The notes under the pieces are model-generated. The model worked only from the letters and a program-made list of their open reading frames with translations. It was not told the origin of the DNA and made no database searches. Positions 35,901 through 44,616 of a DNA stretch of 64,000 bases are shown here, piece by piece. The stretch is from contig JAIEMJ010000003.1 of NCBI GenBank assembly GCA_019752335.1, positions 186,001 through 250,000 of the forward strand, read 5' to 3'. Made by a program: the position numbers and the translations under genes. Positions within the stretch are counted from its first letter, which is position 1. The number at the start of each line of letters is the position of its first letter. The stretch comes from Bryobacteraceae bacterium. Its GTDB lineage: Bacteria > Acidobacteriota > Terriglobia > Bryobacterales > Bryobacteraceae.

Positions 35901-38900
35901 GCCGCCACGGTCGTAGAATTCCACCACCTCCGCCAACGTCCGCCGGCTCCCATTGTGGAAGTAAGGCCCGGTGAGCGAGATGTTGCGCAGCGTGGGCGTC
36001 TTGAAGGCGCCATCCACCACCGCGCGGGACCCAGGAGCGAGCGGCGTGCAGGCATCTTCGCTAAAGGAGCAAGGCGTCAACGAAAACGTATCCGGCTTCG
36101 CCCCGCCCAGCGACTGGCGCGTGAACGACAGCGGATTCCCAAACGGATCATTCGCGCCCAAGCCGATGTCGTTGGCGGTGGGCGTGGCGCCGATGTTGTA
36201 AAAGCCAAAGTCATAAGCGCCCTTGGCGCCATCGGCGTGGACCATGCGGTCTACAATCACGCCCGCCGACAGCGCCTGGTGCGCGGGCGTCCCGGCATTC
36301 GTCAGTTGCGGACCGCTATGGCAGGAGACGCAACGGCCTTTGCCGCGGAAGACGTTCAGGCCGGCGATCTGGTTCGGCGTCAGCGCGGCCGAGTTCGCCA
36401 CGGACGTGGCCGGGTAAGCGTTGAAGTAACGGTCCAGCGGCGCATCGTCGGAGATCAGAGTGGATTCGTAAAGCTGGATCGCCAAGCCAAAGAAGAGCGA
36501 GAAGTTCGCTTCCGGCTGCGTGAAGGCGCGGCCGCCCACCGGGATCGACGTCGGCGCGTTCCACAGGTCAGCGGCGAAGGCGGCTTCAATCAACTGCCGA
36601 TAGGTCACCGTGAGTCCGCGCGCGCCGGCGCGGGCATAGGGCGCGAGCACGCTGTCGTTCGCGGCGACGTTTTGGCGGCTCAGCGCGGTGGCCGCCAGCA
36701 GGCGGCGGGCGATGTCGGGCCAGGTGCGGCCCGCGCAGGACATCTCGTTGGCCGCGATCGGCGGCTGCGTGGCTTGCGAAGCTAAGCTGGCGTTCTCCAA
36801 GCGAATCCGCGTGGCGACGGCCGGGGTGCCCCGGTAGATCACGGCGGCGTTGTTGCGCTCGCCAAATTGATCCACGCCGTTGAAGATGTGATTGGCGGAG
36901 CCATCCACGAAGTTGCGCAGGTTGAAGGCGGCGTTCACCACGGTGGAGGCGTGGCGCGAAGTCACTTGGCGCGCCGTCCCAAAGATCGGGTCCGCGATGG
37001 CGGCGCAAGCATCGGCCGGGGTGCCCGGCGCCGCTGATGTGAAGGAGGCGGCGCGCACGCCTTGCGAGCCGGCGACGTCCTTCGTCAAATACACGAGCGC
37101 CGAGTTCGGATCCGCCGCGTTGGCCAGCACGTGCAGCGGCAGGTCCGCCGTCTTGAGTTGATAATTCGGGCCCAGCGCGGGGCCGGAGCGCGACGGATCG
37201 AAGGCAAAGCTGGTCGCGCCCACGCGGCGCAAGCCGGGGCTCATCTGATTGCGGAAGCGGACGTCAGCGCCGGCCTGGAAATGGCAGGAGGCGCAAGCCG
37301 TGCGGCCGTCGCTGGACACTTGCGTATCCCAAAAGAGCGCTTTGCCCAAAGCGATAGCGGCGTTGCGATTGGTGACGAAGCTCGCGAGCGTGGAAGGCTC
37401 TGGCACGGGGGCGCCCTTCAAGGACTGCAACACCCGCGCGGGGCTGGCCGATACACCGTTCACCGAAATGCTGATTCCGGCATTCGCCGTCAAGCCGCCG
37501 GTATCCGTCGCGCGAGCGGTAATTGTATAGACGCCCGGCAGCACGTTGGCCCAAGTGAAAGTGTAAGGCGCGGCCGTGCGCTCGCCCAGCTTCGTCGCGC
37601 CATTGAAGAATTCCACGCGCGCCAGGTTATTGTCCGGGTCGCTCGCGTTGGCCTGAATCGTGATCGTCGCGGGCGCAACGAAGGCCGAGTTATTGGCCGG
37701 CGAAGCGATGCTCACCAGCGGCGCGGAAGCTGCGGTGATCCGCACCGTCACGTTCGCACTACCCGTCAGCCCAGCGGCGTTGGTAGCTCGCACAGTGATC
37801 GTCTGGTCGCCGGCCGGAGGATTCGCCCAGGAGAAGGTATAGGGGGCGGTGGTGTCTTCGCCGAGTTTGGTGGCGCCATTGAAGAACTCGACGCGGGCGA
37901 CGTTGTTGCTGGGGTCAACGACCGTAGCCGCGACGTTGACCGTAGCTCCCGAGGCGAACGTCGCACCGGCGGCGGGGCTGGTGATCGTGACCGTGGGGTT
38001 GGGATTCGGGAACGTCTCGGGCGTGTAGACGCGAACCAGATAGCCGAGCGACGGCGTGCCGTTCGCGTTCAACGCGAAGATCCAGTAGAGGCCCGGCAGC
38101 AGCACGTTGGCGTTGCTGTCGAGCGCCAGCGAATACTGTCCGGTGCCGTTTTTGGTGAAGGGCACGGGTACGAAGCGCGAGTCGCTGTTGAGGCCGTGCG
38201 TGGTCGCCTGCAGGCGGATCATGTTGAAGGCGGTGATGTCGTTGGAGCCGGTGAGCGCGAGCGACAGGCCGGGGCGCACGTCGGTGGCGGCGGCGTTGAT
38301 GGTGGGCCGCTGCGCGGGGTTGCCGTTCGCGTCAAAAAGATACCAGGGCGAATAGATCTGCGCGTTCTGATGGTCGGCCGCGCAACCACAGAGTCCGCTG
38401 CCGCCCATCATGATGCGGCCGTCGTTTAGCAGCAAGGACGTCAAGTGGTAGCCGCGCGGCTCGGCCATGGCCGGCAGGGTTCGCCACTGGTCGGTATCCG
38501 GATTCCACACTTCGGGAATCAGCACGCCGCCGTTGTCGGAGAACTTCTTGCCCGACGTATTGCCGCCCACGGTGAACACCTCGCCGTTCGGTAGCATCAC
38601 GTTGTAGTGGAAGGCGCGCGCGTAGTTCATTGGGGCCGCGGCCGTTACCACAGGCGTGCCGGTGCGCAGGTCAATGCGCACCGTCGTGTTGGTGACGGAA
38701 GGATTGTAACGGTCGTCGCGGCCGCCGGTGAACAGAATCAAGCCGGGGCGGTACTGAATGCTGAAGCCGAGCTTGCGCTGGCGGTCGCCATCGGGCGTCC
38801 GAGTGCCGGCGAGCGCGATGCTGCCGTTCGTGGGGCGCCAATCAAGCCAGCGCAGCGTCTTCAACGGACCCGCCTGAAACACGCGCCCATCCGGCGCCAC

Positions 38901-39491
38901 ATGCAGATGCGGGAACCACTGGTTATCGTCGTCGACGCCGTCGTTGGCGTCGGCCGTCGAGGCGGCGTTGATGCCCGTGGCTGGAGTCCACAGGCCGGTG
39001 AAGGGATCGAAGATTTCGGCCACACCGTTCGCGTCGCGGCCCCACCAGGTAAGGATGCGGCCGTCGGGCAAGGAGACACTCGAGTTGTACCAGCGGCCCT
39101 GATTCATGTTGCCGGACTGGATCCAAGTGGGATTAGCCGCCGTGCGCGACATGATCGACGTGGTGCGCACGCTGGCGCCGCCGCCGGAGGCGAGGAAGCG
39201 GCCGTCGGCCAGGCTGGCGACGCCGGCGCAGAACATGTCGTGCTTCAGATTCGGCAGGTCAGTAAACGTATTCGTGCGGGGGTCGAAAATGGTGGAATAG
39301 GTAAAGGTCTCGCCGGCGGGAAACGTCGTGGGCCGGGTGGACGCCCAGGTGACAATGCGTCCGTCAGCTAAGTGGGCCACCGTCACCGGGATGTGCGGCC
39401 AGGGAATGATCGCGCCCCACTCCCCGGTAACGTTACGCTGGGCGAGGAGCGGAAGCGCGAGAAAGATAGCGGCGAAAAGAGTGCGAGGCAT
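32949..39491 (-). CDS. Giant secreted copper-radical oxidase / diheme peroxidase / lectin fusion
   Basis: A 2180-residue exported protein. Residues 1-17 are a signal peptide. Residues 20-490 form a galactose/glyoxal-oxidase propeller plus DUF1929 domain. The radical-site residues are aligned with galactose oxidase: Cys88 (HDMFCAG), Tyr135 (GRWYNSS), Tyr348-His349 (RGYHLTS) and His432 (ATTHGLNSDSR). Residues 497-680 hold two Ig-like domains. Residues 690-1245 form a MauG/cytochrome-c-peroxidase-like diheme region with CASCH (733-737) and CVSCH (1054-1058). Residues 1305-1390 are Ig-like, 1399-1956 a tandem duplication, 1960-2040 Ig-like, and 2045-2180 a ricin-B-type lectin. The joining of a copper oxidase and a peroxidase suggests coupled H2O2 production and use. 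Confidence 0.85.
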   Translation of the reverse strand: MPRTLFAAIFLALPLLAQRNVTGEWGAIIPWPHIPVTVAHLADGRIVTWASTRPTTFPAGETFTYSTIFDPRTNTFTDLPNLKHDMFCAGVASLADGRFLASGGGASVRTTSIMSRTAANPTWIQSGNMNQGRWYNSSVSLPDGRILTWWGRDANGVAEIFDPFTGLWTPATGINAASTADANDGVDDDNQWFPHLHVAPDGRVFQAGPLKTLRWLDWRPTNGSIALAGTRTPDGDRQRKLGFSIQYRPGLILFTGGRDDRYNPSVTNTTVRIDLRTGTPVVTAAAPMNYARAFHYNVMLPNGEVFTVGGNTSGKKFSDNGGVLIPEVWNPDTDQWRTLPAMAEPRGYHLTSLLLNDGRIMMGGSGLCGCAADHQNAQIYSPWYLFDANGNPAQRPTINAAATDVRPGLSLALTGSNDITAFNMIRLQATTHGLNSDSRFVPVPFTKNGTGQYSLALDSNANVLLPGLYWIFALNANGTPSLGYLVRVYTPETFPNPNPTVTITSPAAGATFASGATVNVAATVVDPSNNVARVEFFNGATKLGEDTTAPYTFSWANPPAGDQTITVRATNAAGLTGSANVTVRITAASAPLVSIASPANNSAFVAPATITIQANASDPDNNLARVEFFNGATKLGERTAAPYTFTWANVLPGVYTITARATDTGGLTANAGISISVNGVSASPARVLQSLKGAPVPEPSTLASFVTNRNAAIALGKALFWDTQVSSDGRTACASCHFQAGADVRFRNQMSPGLRRVGATSFAFDPSRSGPALGPNYQLKTADLPLHVLANAADPNSALVYLTKDVAGSQGVRAASFTSAAPGTPADACAAIADPIFGTARQVTSRHASTVVNAAFNLRNFVDGSANHIFNGVDQFGERNNAAVIYRGTPAVATRIRLENASLASQATQPPIAANEMSCAGRTWPDIARRLLAATALSRQNVAANDSVLAPYARAGARGLTVTYRQLIEAAFAADLWNAPTSIPVGGRAFTQPEANFSLFFGLAIQLYESTLISDDAPLDRYFNAYPATSVANSAALTPNQIAGLNVFRGKGRCVSCHSGPQLTNAGTPAHQALSAGVIVDRMVHADGAKGAYDFGFYNIGATPTANDIGLGANDPFGNPLSFTRQSLGGAKPDTFSLTPCSFSEDACTPLAPGSRAVVDGAFKTPTLRNISLTGPYFHNGSRRTLAEVVEFYDRGGDARGTPTVDNSGLNGNASNLSFDIAGLALADFEKSALVDFLENALTDDRVRFERAPFDHPELPLADTDTDFVLVPAVGASGRATPLQPFAELLAAGNLGYPVIPGNSAPTVSLSAPANAAAGATVTLTANAADVDENLVRVEFFQGSTKLGEATAAPYAFTWTNVPAGTYSLTARATDAAGLSATSSTVSLTVTASGTGPTPVNLAGLYNVTAIASDNAAVPNGGFDNNGYAYSGALLAGGVTGFNLGASGTPNAVSNTTLTLPAGNFASLRFLAAGANGNQVGQTFTVNYTDGTSTAFTQSVSDWFTPQNYAGETVASTMAYRLDPTGTADKRTFSLFSYALPLNSAKTVRSLTLPASRNVVLLAITLNPATAPVPDFSLSLNPASLSIAAGNSANAQITLTPAGGFTGTPAYAVSGLPTGVTSSVNGNTLTLTAAAGAPSSTATVTLSGTSGALIRTATLSLTVAAAVNPNGPQPVNLSGAYNVTAVSSDGLAVPNGGFDGNGYSFSGSLLGRTLTVAGVPFNLATPDAPNAVANAVVNLPAGTFSSLSFLASGANGNQAGQTFTVTYTDGTSTAFTQSVSDWFTPQGFPGETTAVTTAYRLDPTGTPDNRAFAVFVYRLTLNAAKSVRSLTLPANRDVVVLAVTLTPGTAPAPNFTLAVSPTAVTVAAGRTGTAQITLTPQNGFTGTPTYTATGLPTGVTAAFSGNTLTFTAAATAPVSTATVTITGTAGALVRTTTLNLTITRVAATVTLTAPATATAGASVALSASLANFAVNPLRVEFYNGTTKLGEDTTTPYAFTWTNVPAGTHSLTARAIDAAGAATNSPAVTLTVSAAAPTVFTSTVVNVNSTRCLTIEGASQADAANAIQTTCGTATNQQFRFNLVAGTTDVYTLTAVHSGKLLDVFGAATTAGARLIQWPSNGGDNQRFRLTQESAGVFLLTPMHSNLRVGILGNATTNNATVEQQAIAATTAQRWRIPGRP
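33624..35297 (-). repeat. Tandem 279-codon duplication inside the giant gene
   Basis: Two adjacent units of about 837 bp (roughly 34461-35297 and 33624-34460) encode the same module. Each has a carbohydrate-binding-like domain (NLxGxYNVTAxxSD, VPNGGFDxNGY, TQSVSDWFTPQ, LDPTGTxDxR) followed by an Ig-like domain (ITLTP..GFTGTP.Y...GLPTGVT). The DNA match is close: the block encoding QSVSDWFTPQ begins at 34141 in one copy and 34978 in the other, an exact multiple of three. Edges are approximate. Confidence 0.75.
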
Positions 39492-39590
39492 GCTACCTCA
39501 ATGATGGGAAGTAGTACGAAGACCGGGAATAGGTACCAGGTTCCGGTTTGGGCAAAAAAGTACTAGGACTACTAAGGAAAGGCGCGAAAA

Positions 39591-40481
39591 ATGCTAAGGC
39601 GTACCATTCTCGGTTGGCCGCTGCTGGCGCAGGAGCCCACGTTTACCACCTCCGTCAAGATCGTCGACATCCTGGCCTCCGTGCGAACGAAGAGCGGCCA
39701 GATCGTGAAGGACCTGACGAAAGAGGACTTCGTCCTTTTGGAGAACGGGCGCCCGCAGGAACTGCGGTACTTCTCGCGCGAAGGCGAACTGCCTTTAACG
39801 GTGGGGCTGCTGATCGATACCAGCATGAGCCAGGAGAAGGTGCTGAACGCCGAGCGCTCCGCGCTGCGCCGCTTTCTGGATCAGGTGTTGCGCGAAAAGC
39901 TCGACCAGGTCTTCGTGATGCAATTCGACATGGCCGTCCAGTTACGCCAGAAGCTGACGTCGTCCCGCAAGGCGCTGGACGAGGTCCTCAACTACGTCGA
40001 CACGCCTTCGCGCAACGAGTTGCGCCTGCAGACCGGTGGCGGGACCTTGCTCTATGAAGCGGTGTACCGGGCGGTAACCGGTGTCCTGAAAGATGCGAAG
40101 AATCGCAAGGCGCTCATCGTCCTTTCGGACGGCGAGGACTTCGGCAGCGAAAAGGGCCTGGAAGAAACGGTGGAAGCGGCGGTGAAGTCCGATGTCCTGG
40201 TCTATACGATCTTCTTCACCGGCGGCGGCGGTTCGGGCGAAGGGCACCGCGTCATGCGCCGCCTGGCGCAGGGTACCGGCGCCGGCTACTTCGAGGTCAA
40301 CAAGAGAATGGGCATCGAGCAGATCTTCGATGCGATCCAGGAAGAACTGCGCGGCCAGTACGACCTGGGCTTCGTCTCAGACCAACCCGCGAGGCTCTCC
40401 GAGTTTCGTAAGTTGCAGTTGTTGACGAAGCAGAAGGGACTGGTCGTCCAGGCGCGCGAGCGGTACCTGGCGCGACCCTAA
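39591..40481 (+). CDS. VWA-domain protein of the acidobacterial TIGR03436 type
   Basis: A 296-residue protein with a short N-terminal signal-like segment, a beta-strand region typical of the Acidobacteria-specific VWFA-related family (IVDILASVRTKSGQIVKDLT, EDFVLLENGRPQELRYF), and a von Willebrand A domain from about residue 68. The metal-ion-dependent adhesion motif is intact (DTSMS, Asp76/Ser78/Ser80). AAGGAAAGG precedes the ATG. It is probably secreted and adhesive or scaffolding. It is divergent from the giant oxidase gene across about 100 bp. Confidence 0.87.
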   Translation: MLRRTILGWPLLAQEPTFTTSVKIVDILASVRTKSGQIVKDLTKEDFVLLENGRPQELRYFSREGELPLTVGLLIDTSMSQEKVLNAERSALRRFLDQVLREKLDQVFVMQFDMAVQLRQKLTSSRKALDEVLNYVDTPSRNELRLQTGGGTLLYEAVYRAVTGVLKDAKNRKALIVLSDGEDFGSEKGLEETVEAAVKSDVLVYTIFFTGGGGSGEGHRVMRRLAQGTGAGYFEVNKRMGIEQIFDAIQEELRGQYDLGFVSDQPARLSEFRKLQLLTKQKGLVVQARERYLARP

Positions 40482-40494
40482 GCCCGGATAGCGC

Positions 40495-41868
40495 TTAAGC
40501 CTTGATCTCCTCAAACTGCTTCGTCGCGATGCCGACGGGGCGGTCGATGGGAATGCCGGCGCAGGCGAGGAGGGTGGTGAGGAGGTCGCCCTGGTTTCCT
40601 TTGGTGGCGGCGTAGAAACGTCCCGACTTGAGCGAGCCGCCGCCTTGGCCGGCGATGATGAACGGAAGGTTTTCGCGGGTGTGCTGGTTGCCGTCTTCCA
40701 AGCCGGAGCCCCACATCATGATGCAGTTGTCCAGCAACGTGCCGCCGGCTTCCCGTAGGCCAGCCATCTTCTTCACCATGTAGGCGAACTGGGCGATGTT
40801 GAATTCCGTGATCCGGGCGATTTTGCGGACCTTCTCCGGATCCTGGTTGTGGTGGGTATTCGAGTGGTGCTGGTCATTGAAGCCCAGTTCCGGATACGAG
40901 GCGCCGTTCGGCGTGGAGCCGATGTAGGTGCTCACCCGCGTGGTGTCGGTCTGAAACGCCAGGACGTTCAGGTCGCACATCACCTGCATATACTCGCTGC
41001 GCTTGTCGCCTTCGGGAATCCGGATTTCGATGGGCGGCGAATCGGAGGCGTTACGCTGGCTGGCGCGGACCCCAGCCTTCTCCAGGGCGGCGTCTTTCTG
41101 GCGCACTTCGATCGCGGCGATGCGCCGCTCCACCGAGCGTACGCTGTCCAGATACTCATCGAGCTTCCGTTGGTCGGAGACGGGCAAGGTGCGCCGCAGG
41201 TCTCTGGCGCCGCCCAGGACGATGTCGAGCAAGCTCCGATCGAGCCCGCTCAGCGGCGAGGCGGCGCGCGCTCCTCCGGCCGGCTGCTGTCGGCTAAAGA
41301 GCCGATCAAGCACGTTGCGCGGATTCACCTCGGCCGGCACGGCCTGGGTGGGGGAACGAAAGCTGCAGTGCGAGTAGTAGCCCTCGTTCAGACCTTCCTG
41401 GTTCTCCTTCCAGGTTTGCGCCATGGTGGCCAACTCAAGCGACGGCAGGGCAGTGAAGGCCCCCACGTGGTTGGCGGCTATCTGATCGGCGGAGATGGCG
41501 ATATTGATCTCGTTCCGCTTGTCGGCGGCCGGCAAGGTCGCCGTGAGCCACGTGGAGAGTTCGAGCGCGTGCGGCGCCCCGTTGAACGGCGAGATCGGGA
41601 CGCCGGAGATGCCCTTCATCATCAGACACTGATCGAGCACCGGACGCAACGATTCGAGAGCCGGCGGCGGCGCGGAGCGAAAACTCTCCGCCGTGGCCGG
41701 CCAGAACTGATCCATGATCACGCCGTGGGGCATGTACATGAAGCCGAGGCGCACGGGCGGCTTGGCCTTAGTGTCGGCCCAACCCAGGGAATCGAAGAGC
41801 GGCAGGGCGAGCGAGACGCCCAACCCTTTCAGATAGGCTCGCCGGTTAGTTGTTGCGCGTTTGCTCAC
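40495..41868 (-). CDS. DUF1552 Tat-type protein
   Basis: A 457-residue member of DUF1552, usually encoded with DUF1592-type cytochromes. The N-terminus carries a twin-arginine-like signal ([19 protein letters not shown]). Family segments are [43 protein letters not shown] and [20 protein letters not shown]; the many His/Asp residues suggest a metal site. Its start overlaps the end of the DUF1592 gene by 23 bp, so the two are coupled. The reaction is unknown. Confidence 0.9.
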   Translation of the reverse strand: MSKRATTNRRAYLKGLGVSLALPLFDSLGWADTKAKPPVRLGFMYMPHGVIMDQFWPATAESFRSAPPPALESLRPVLDQCLMMKGISGVPISPFNGAPHALELSTWLTATLPAADKRNEINIAISADQIAANHVGAFTALPSLELATMAQTWKENQEGLNEGYYSHCSFRSPTQAVPAEVNPRNVLDRLFSRQQPAGGARAASPLSGLDRSLLDIVLGGARDLRRTLPVSDQRKLDEYLDSVRSVERRIAAIEVRQKDAALEKAGVRASQRNASDSPPIEIRIPEGDKRSEYMQVMCDLNVLAFQTDTTRVSTYIGSTPNGASYPELGFNDQHHSNTHHNQDPEKVRKIARITEFNIAQFAYMVKKMAGLREAGGTLLDNCIMMWGSGLEDGNQHTRENLPFIIAGQGGGSLKSGRFYAATKGNQGDLLTTLLACAGIPIDRPVGIATKQFEEIKA

Positions 41869-43726
41869 GGATAGCTCCTTTTTCTTCCACTCGACGATGG
41901 GTAAACGGATAACTGGTGACGACGCCGTAGATGAGCGGCCGCATGCGGTACCCGTCCGCGGCGAGTTGCTCCATCAGGTCATCCACTACGATTTCATCGT
42001 AACCTTCCAGCTTGCGCCCCAGGGCGTAGGCCAGCAGCCGCTCCAACAGGTTGCGCCCAACGTTGCTTGAACGCGTGGCGAGGATGGCCTTGAGATCCTG
42101 CGGGCCCGAAAAACGGTGGCCTCCGGGAAGCTCGCCGGTCGCGTCGATGGGCTGGCCATTGCTGTCGCGCTCGCGCCATCGCCCGATGGCGTCGAACTTC
42201 TCCAAGCCGAACCCGATCGGGTCGAGGATCTGGTGGCAGTTAGCGCAGACGGGGTTGGTGCGGTGCAGTTCGGTCCGCTGCCGCAGCGTTAGCTTGGCGA
42301 CCGCCGCCGGATCCTGCTTGTCCAGGGCCGGGACATCGGGTGGAGCAGCCGGGACGTGGTCGCCGAGCACTTGTTCCAGCACCCAGACGCCACGCTTCAC
42401 GGGACTGGTGCGGTTCGGGAAAGAGGTGGCGGCGAGAACGCCGGGCATCCCCAGCACCCCGCCGCGATGGCCATCGCTCAGCCGGACGCGCCGCATCGCG
42501 GGCCCCTTCACGGACTGCTGCAAGCCGTAAATCGTCGCCAGGGTTTCATTCAGATAGGTGTAATCGCTGTCGACGAAGCGGATCACGCTCTGGTCCTCGC
42601 GGACGATGCTCTCAAAGAACAGGCGTACTTCGTCGTACATGGCCTGCCGCATCGGCGCGGTCATTTGCGGAAACAGCTTGGGATCGAAGACCTGGCGCTT
42701 CAGTCCGCCGACGCTCAACCACTGCGCGCCGAAGCCGTCGAACAAAGCGCGCGACCGGCGGTCGTCTAGCAAACGTTTCGCTTGCGCCTTCAGAACCGCG
42801 GGCTCATGCAACGTGCTGCGGTCGGCCAGCGCCATCAGTTCGTCGTCGGGCATGGTGGCCCACAGCAGATAGGACAATCGAGAGGCGAGTTGATAGTCGT
42901 CGAGCGGAACGATCCCGTTACTCGACTTGTTTTCTCCCGCGGGAGTAATGAACAGAAACTGCGGAGAAACGAGGATGGCCTTCACCATCAAGCGGAGCGC
43001 CTGCGGGTAAGGCAGGTGGTTGCGCTTTCCGAGGTCGAACGTGGCCATCAGGACATCCAGCTCCGCTTCCGAGGGTGGCCGGCGATAGGCTTTCCTGGCT
43101 AGCGACCGGGCAAATTGCCGTGGGTCTGGTGTACCGAAGAGCCGTCGCTGCACCGCCGGGGGCATCCGGCGCAGCACCTGCTCGGCGATCGTCAGATACT
43201 GCTCAAGCTGCAGGGACGACAGCGAGTTGAGGTAACCCGCACCGCTCACTTCATCCGGCAGTCCGTCGGCAATCGAGGGCTCGACGCCGAACAGATCGTG
43301 CAGGGTGTTGCCGTACTCAGTCTTGGTGAGGCGGCGGAGGACGAAGGGCCCGGGGTCCTGGTGGCTGAGGTACTTGAGCTTCGCGAGCCAGTCGCCGAAC
43401 ATTTGGCGGTCGGCCTCGTCGGGCTGGGGCGCGTTTTTGGGCGGCATGTCATGCGCCTTCACGCGGGCGGCGCCTCGCTTCCACTGTTCAGTAAAGGCGG
43501 CGTGGCCAGGATCCTTCAGCGCCGGGGAGAAATTCACTCCCGCCCGGGTGGGGCGCCGGTTCTGGTGGCAAGGCAGGCAATAGTTGGTAACGAACGGCGT
43601 GACGCGGCCACGAAAAAACTCTTCGGCGTCGGCCTTCAGCGCCCCATGATCGGCGGCCAGCGCGCGGCCCGGCACCAGACCGAGGACGAGCGAGAAGGCC
43701 AACGAAATCCGGACTGCCCCATCCAT
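41846..43726 (-). CDS. DUF1592-type secreted cytochrome c protein
   Basis: A 626-residue exported protein with a signal peptide ([17 protein letters not shown]) and an N-terminal cytochrome c motif CLPCH (50-54). The chain of modules known from this family follows: DUF1587 ([16 protein letters not shown]), DUF1595 ([19 protein letters not shown]), DUF1592 ([17 protein letters not shown]), DUF1588 with a second pair of cysteines ([20 protein letters not shown]), and DUF1585 at the end. It forms a two-gene unit with DUF1552. It is probably a periplasmic redox enzyme of polymer breakdown, but no member is well characterised. Confidence 0.9.
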   Translation of the reverse strand: MDGAVRISLAFSLVLGLVPGRALAADHGALKADAEEFFRGRVTPFVTNYCLPCHQNRRPTRAGVNFSPALKDPGHAAFTEQWKRGAARVKAHDMPPKNAPQPDEADRQMFGDWLAKLKYLSHQDPGPFVLRRLTKTEYGNTLHDLFGVEPSIADGLPDEVSGAGYLNSLSSLQLEQYLTIAEQVLRRMPPAVQRRLFGTPDPRQFARSLARKAYRRPPSEAELDVLMATFDLGKRNHLPYPQALRLMVKAILVSPQFLFITPAGENKSSNGIVPLDDYQLASRLSYLLWATMPDDELMALADRSTLHEPAVLKAQAKRLLDDRRSRALFDGFGAQWLSVGGLKRQVFDPKLFPQMTAPMRQAMYDEVRLFFESIVREDQSVIRFVDSDYTYLNETLATIYGLQQSVKGPAMRRVRLSDGHRGGVLGMPGVLAATSFPNRTSPVKRGVWVLEQVLGDHVPAAPPDVPALDKQDPAAVAKLTLRQRTELHRTNPVCANCHQILDPIGFGLEKFDAIGRWRERDSNGQPIDATGELPGGHRFSGPQDLKAILATRSSNVGRNLLERLLAYALGRKLEGYDEIVVDDLMEQLAADGYRMRPLIYGVVTSYPFTHRRVEEKGAIREQTRNN

Positions 43727-43813
43727 GCGCCTCGAGATCCTCCTTCTTCCATCCCCGGGCTTCCCCGGATCCTGCCAGCATATCCTATCCGCAAGATTGG
43801 GCGCGAACGCCCT

Positions 43814-44575
43814 TTAGTGCGTCATCGCGTAAATGATGTAGTTGATCCCCAGACGATACGCCAGCATCGTCATCTCGGCGGGATACTCAGGCAGATCCGC
43901 GTGCTCCCAGGCGTCGCCGACGTCCATGTTGAAGTTTATGGCGACCAACATGCGGCCTCGCTCGTCGTAGATGGCGCGCCAGAGCGGGGGCGTGGCTTGT
44001 GGCTGGACGACGATCTGCCCGTCGGGACCCTGCCTTAAGTGGCGCAGGCCCGGGATGGTGGTGCGCTCCTCAATGCTGTAGGCCACGCGCATGACGGCGT
44101 CGCCGAGTTCGATGTCCACGATGGGATAGTCCGGAAAGAGCTCGACCATGGAGCGGCGGAAGGCCTCCCAGTCGGCGGGGCCGTGGAAGTCGTCGACGAC
44201 GAGAAAGCCGCCGCGGCGGAGGTAGTCGCGGAGACGGTCCATTTCGGGCCGGCTAATGTCCCAGTAGGCGGCTTGCGTGGCGTAGATCCAGGGATAGTTG
44301 AACACGCGGTCGTCGGTGAGGGGGACGTGGGTGGGGTCGCCGGTGTCGATGCGGGTGAGGCGGCGGATGCCTTGGGTGAAGTGGGCGTCGGCTTCAGGCC
44401 AGTCCTGCTCCCACCAGCCATGGCCACGGCCGGAGCCGCGTCCGAAGGGTCGCCGGACGCTGGGATGGTCGCGGTACTCCATGCGCACGAATTTGAACTC
44501 GGCCGGCGCGCCCTCTTCGGGCAAGGAGGCCGCGAGGAGCGCGAGGACGAAGATGGCGGCGAGCATCCGGGCCAT
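43814..44575 (-). CDS. DUF4159 domain protein, secreted
   Basis: A 253-residue protein with a signal peptide (MARMLAAIFVLALLAASLP) and a DUF4159 domain over most of its length. Characteristic stretches are GWWEQDWPEADAHFTQGIRR, NYPWIYATQAAYWD, LRDYLRRGGFLVVDDFHGP and a C-terminal AYRLGINYIIYAMTH. The fold resembles glutamine-amidotransferase-like domains (GGFLVVDD). The family's function is not known. It is divergent from the DUF1549/1553 gene at 44617. Confidence 0.87.
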   Translation of the reverse strand: MARMLAAIFVLALLAASLPEEGAPAEFKFVRMEYRDHPSVRRPFGRGSGRGHGWWEQDWPEADAHFTQGIRRLTRIDTGDPTHVPLTDDRVFNYPWIYATQAAYWDISRPEMDRLRDYLRRGGFLVVDDFHGPADWEAFRRSMVELFPDYPIVDIELGDAVMRVAYSIEERTTIPGLRHLRQGPDGQIVVQPQATPPLWRAIYDERGRMLVAINFNMDVGDAWEHADLPEYPAEMTMLAYRLGINYIIYAMTH

Positions 44576-44616
44576 GGCCCATTATGGGGCGAAACACAGT
44601 ATGATTCGAGACACGG

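Noticed and set aside
34998-36785. A 595-codon plus-strand open frame inside the giant gene
   Set aside because: Low-complexity Arg/Gly-rich antisense of the cytochrome and Ig-like regions; no plausible domains.
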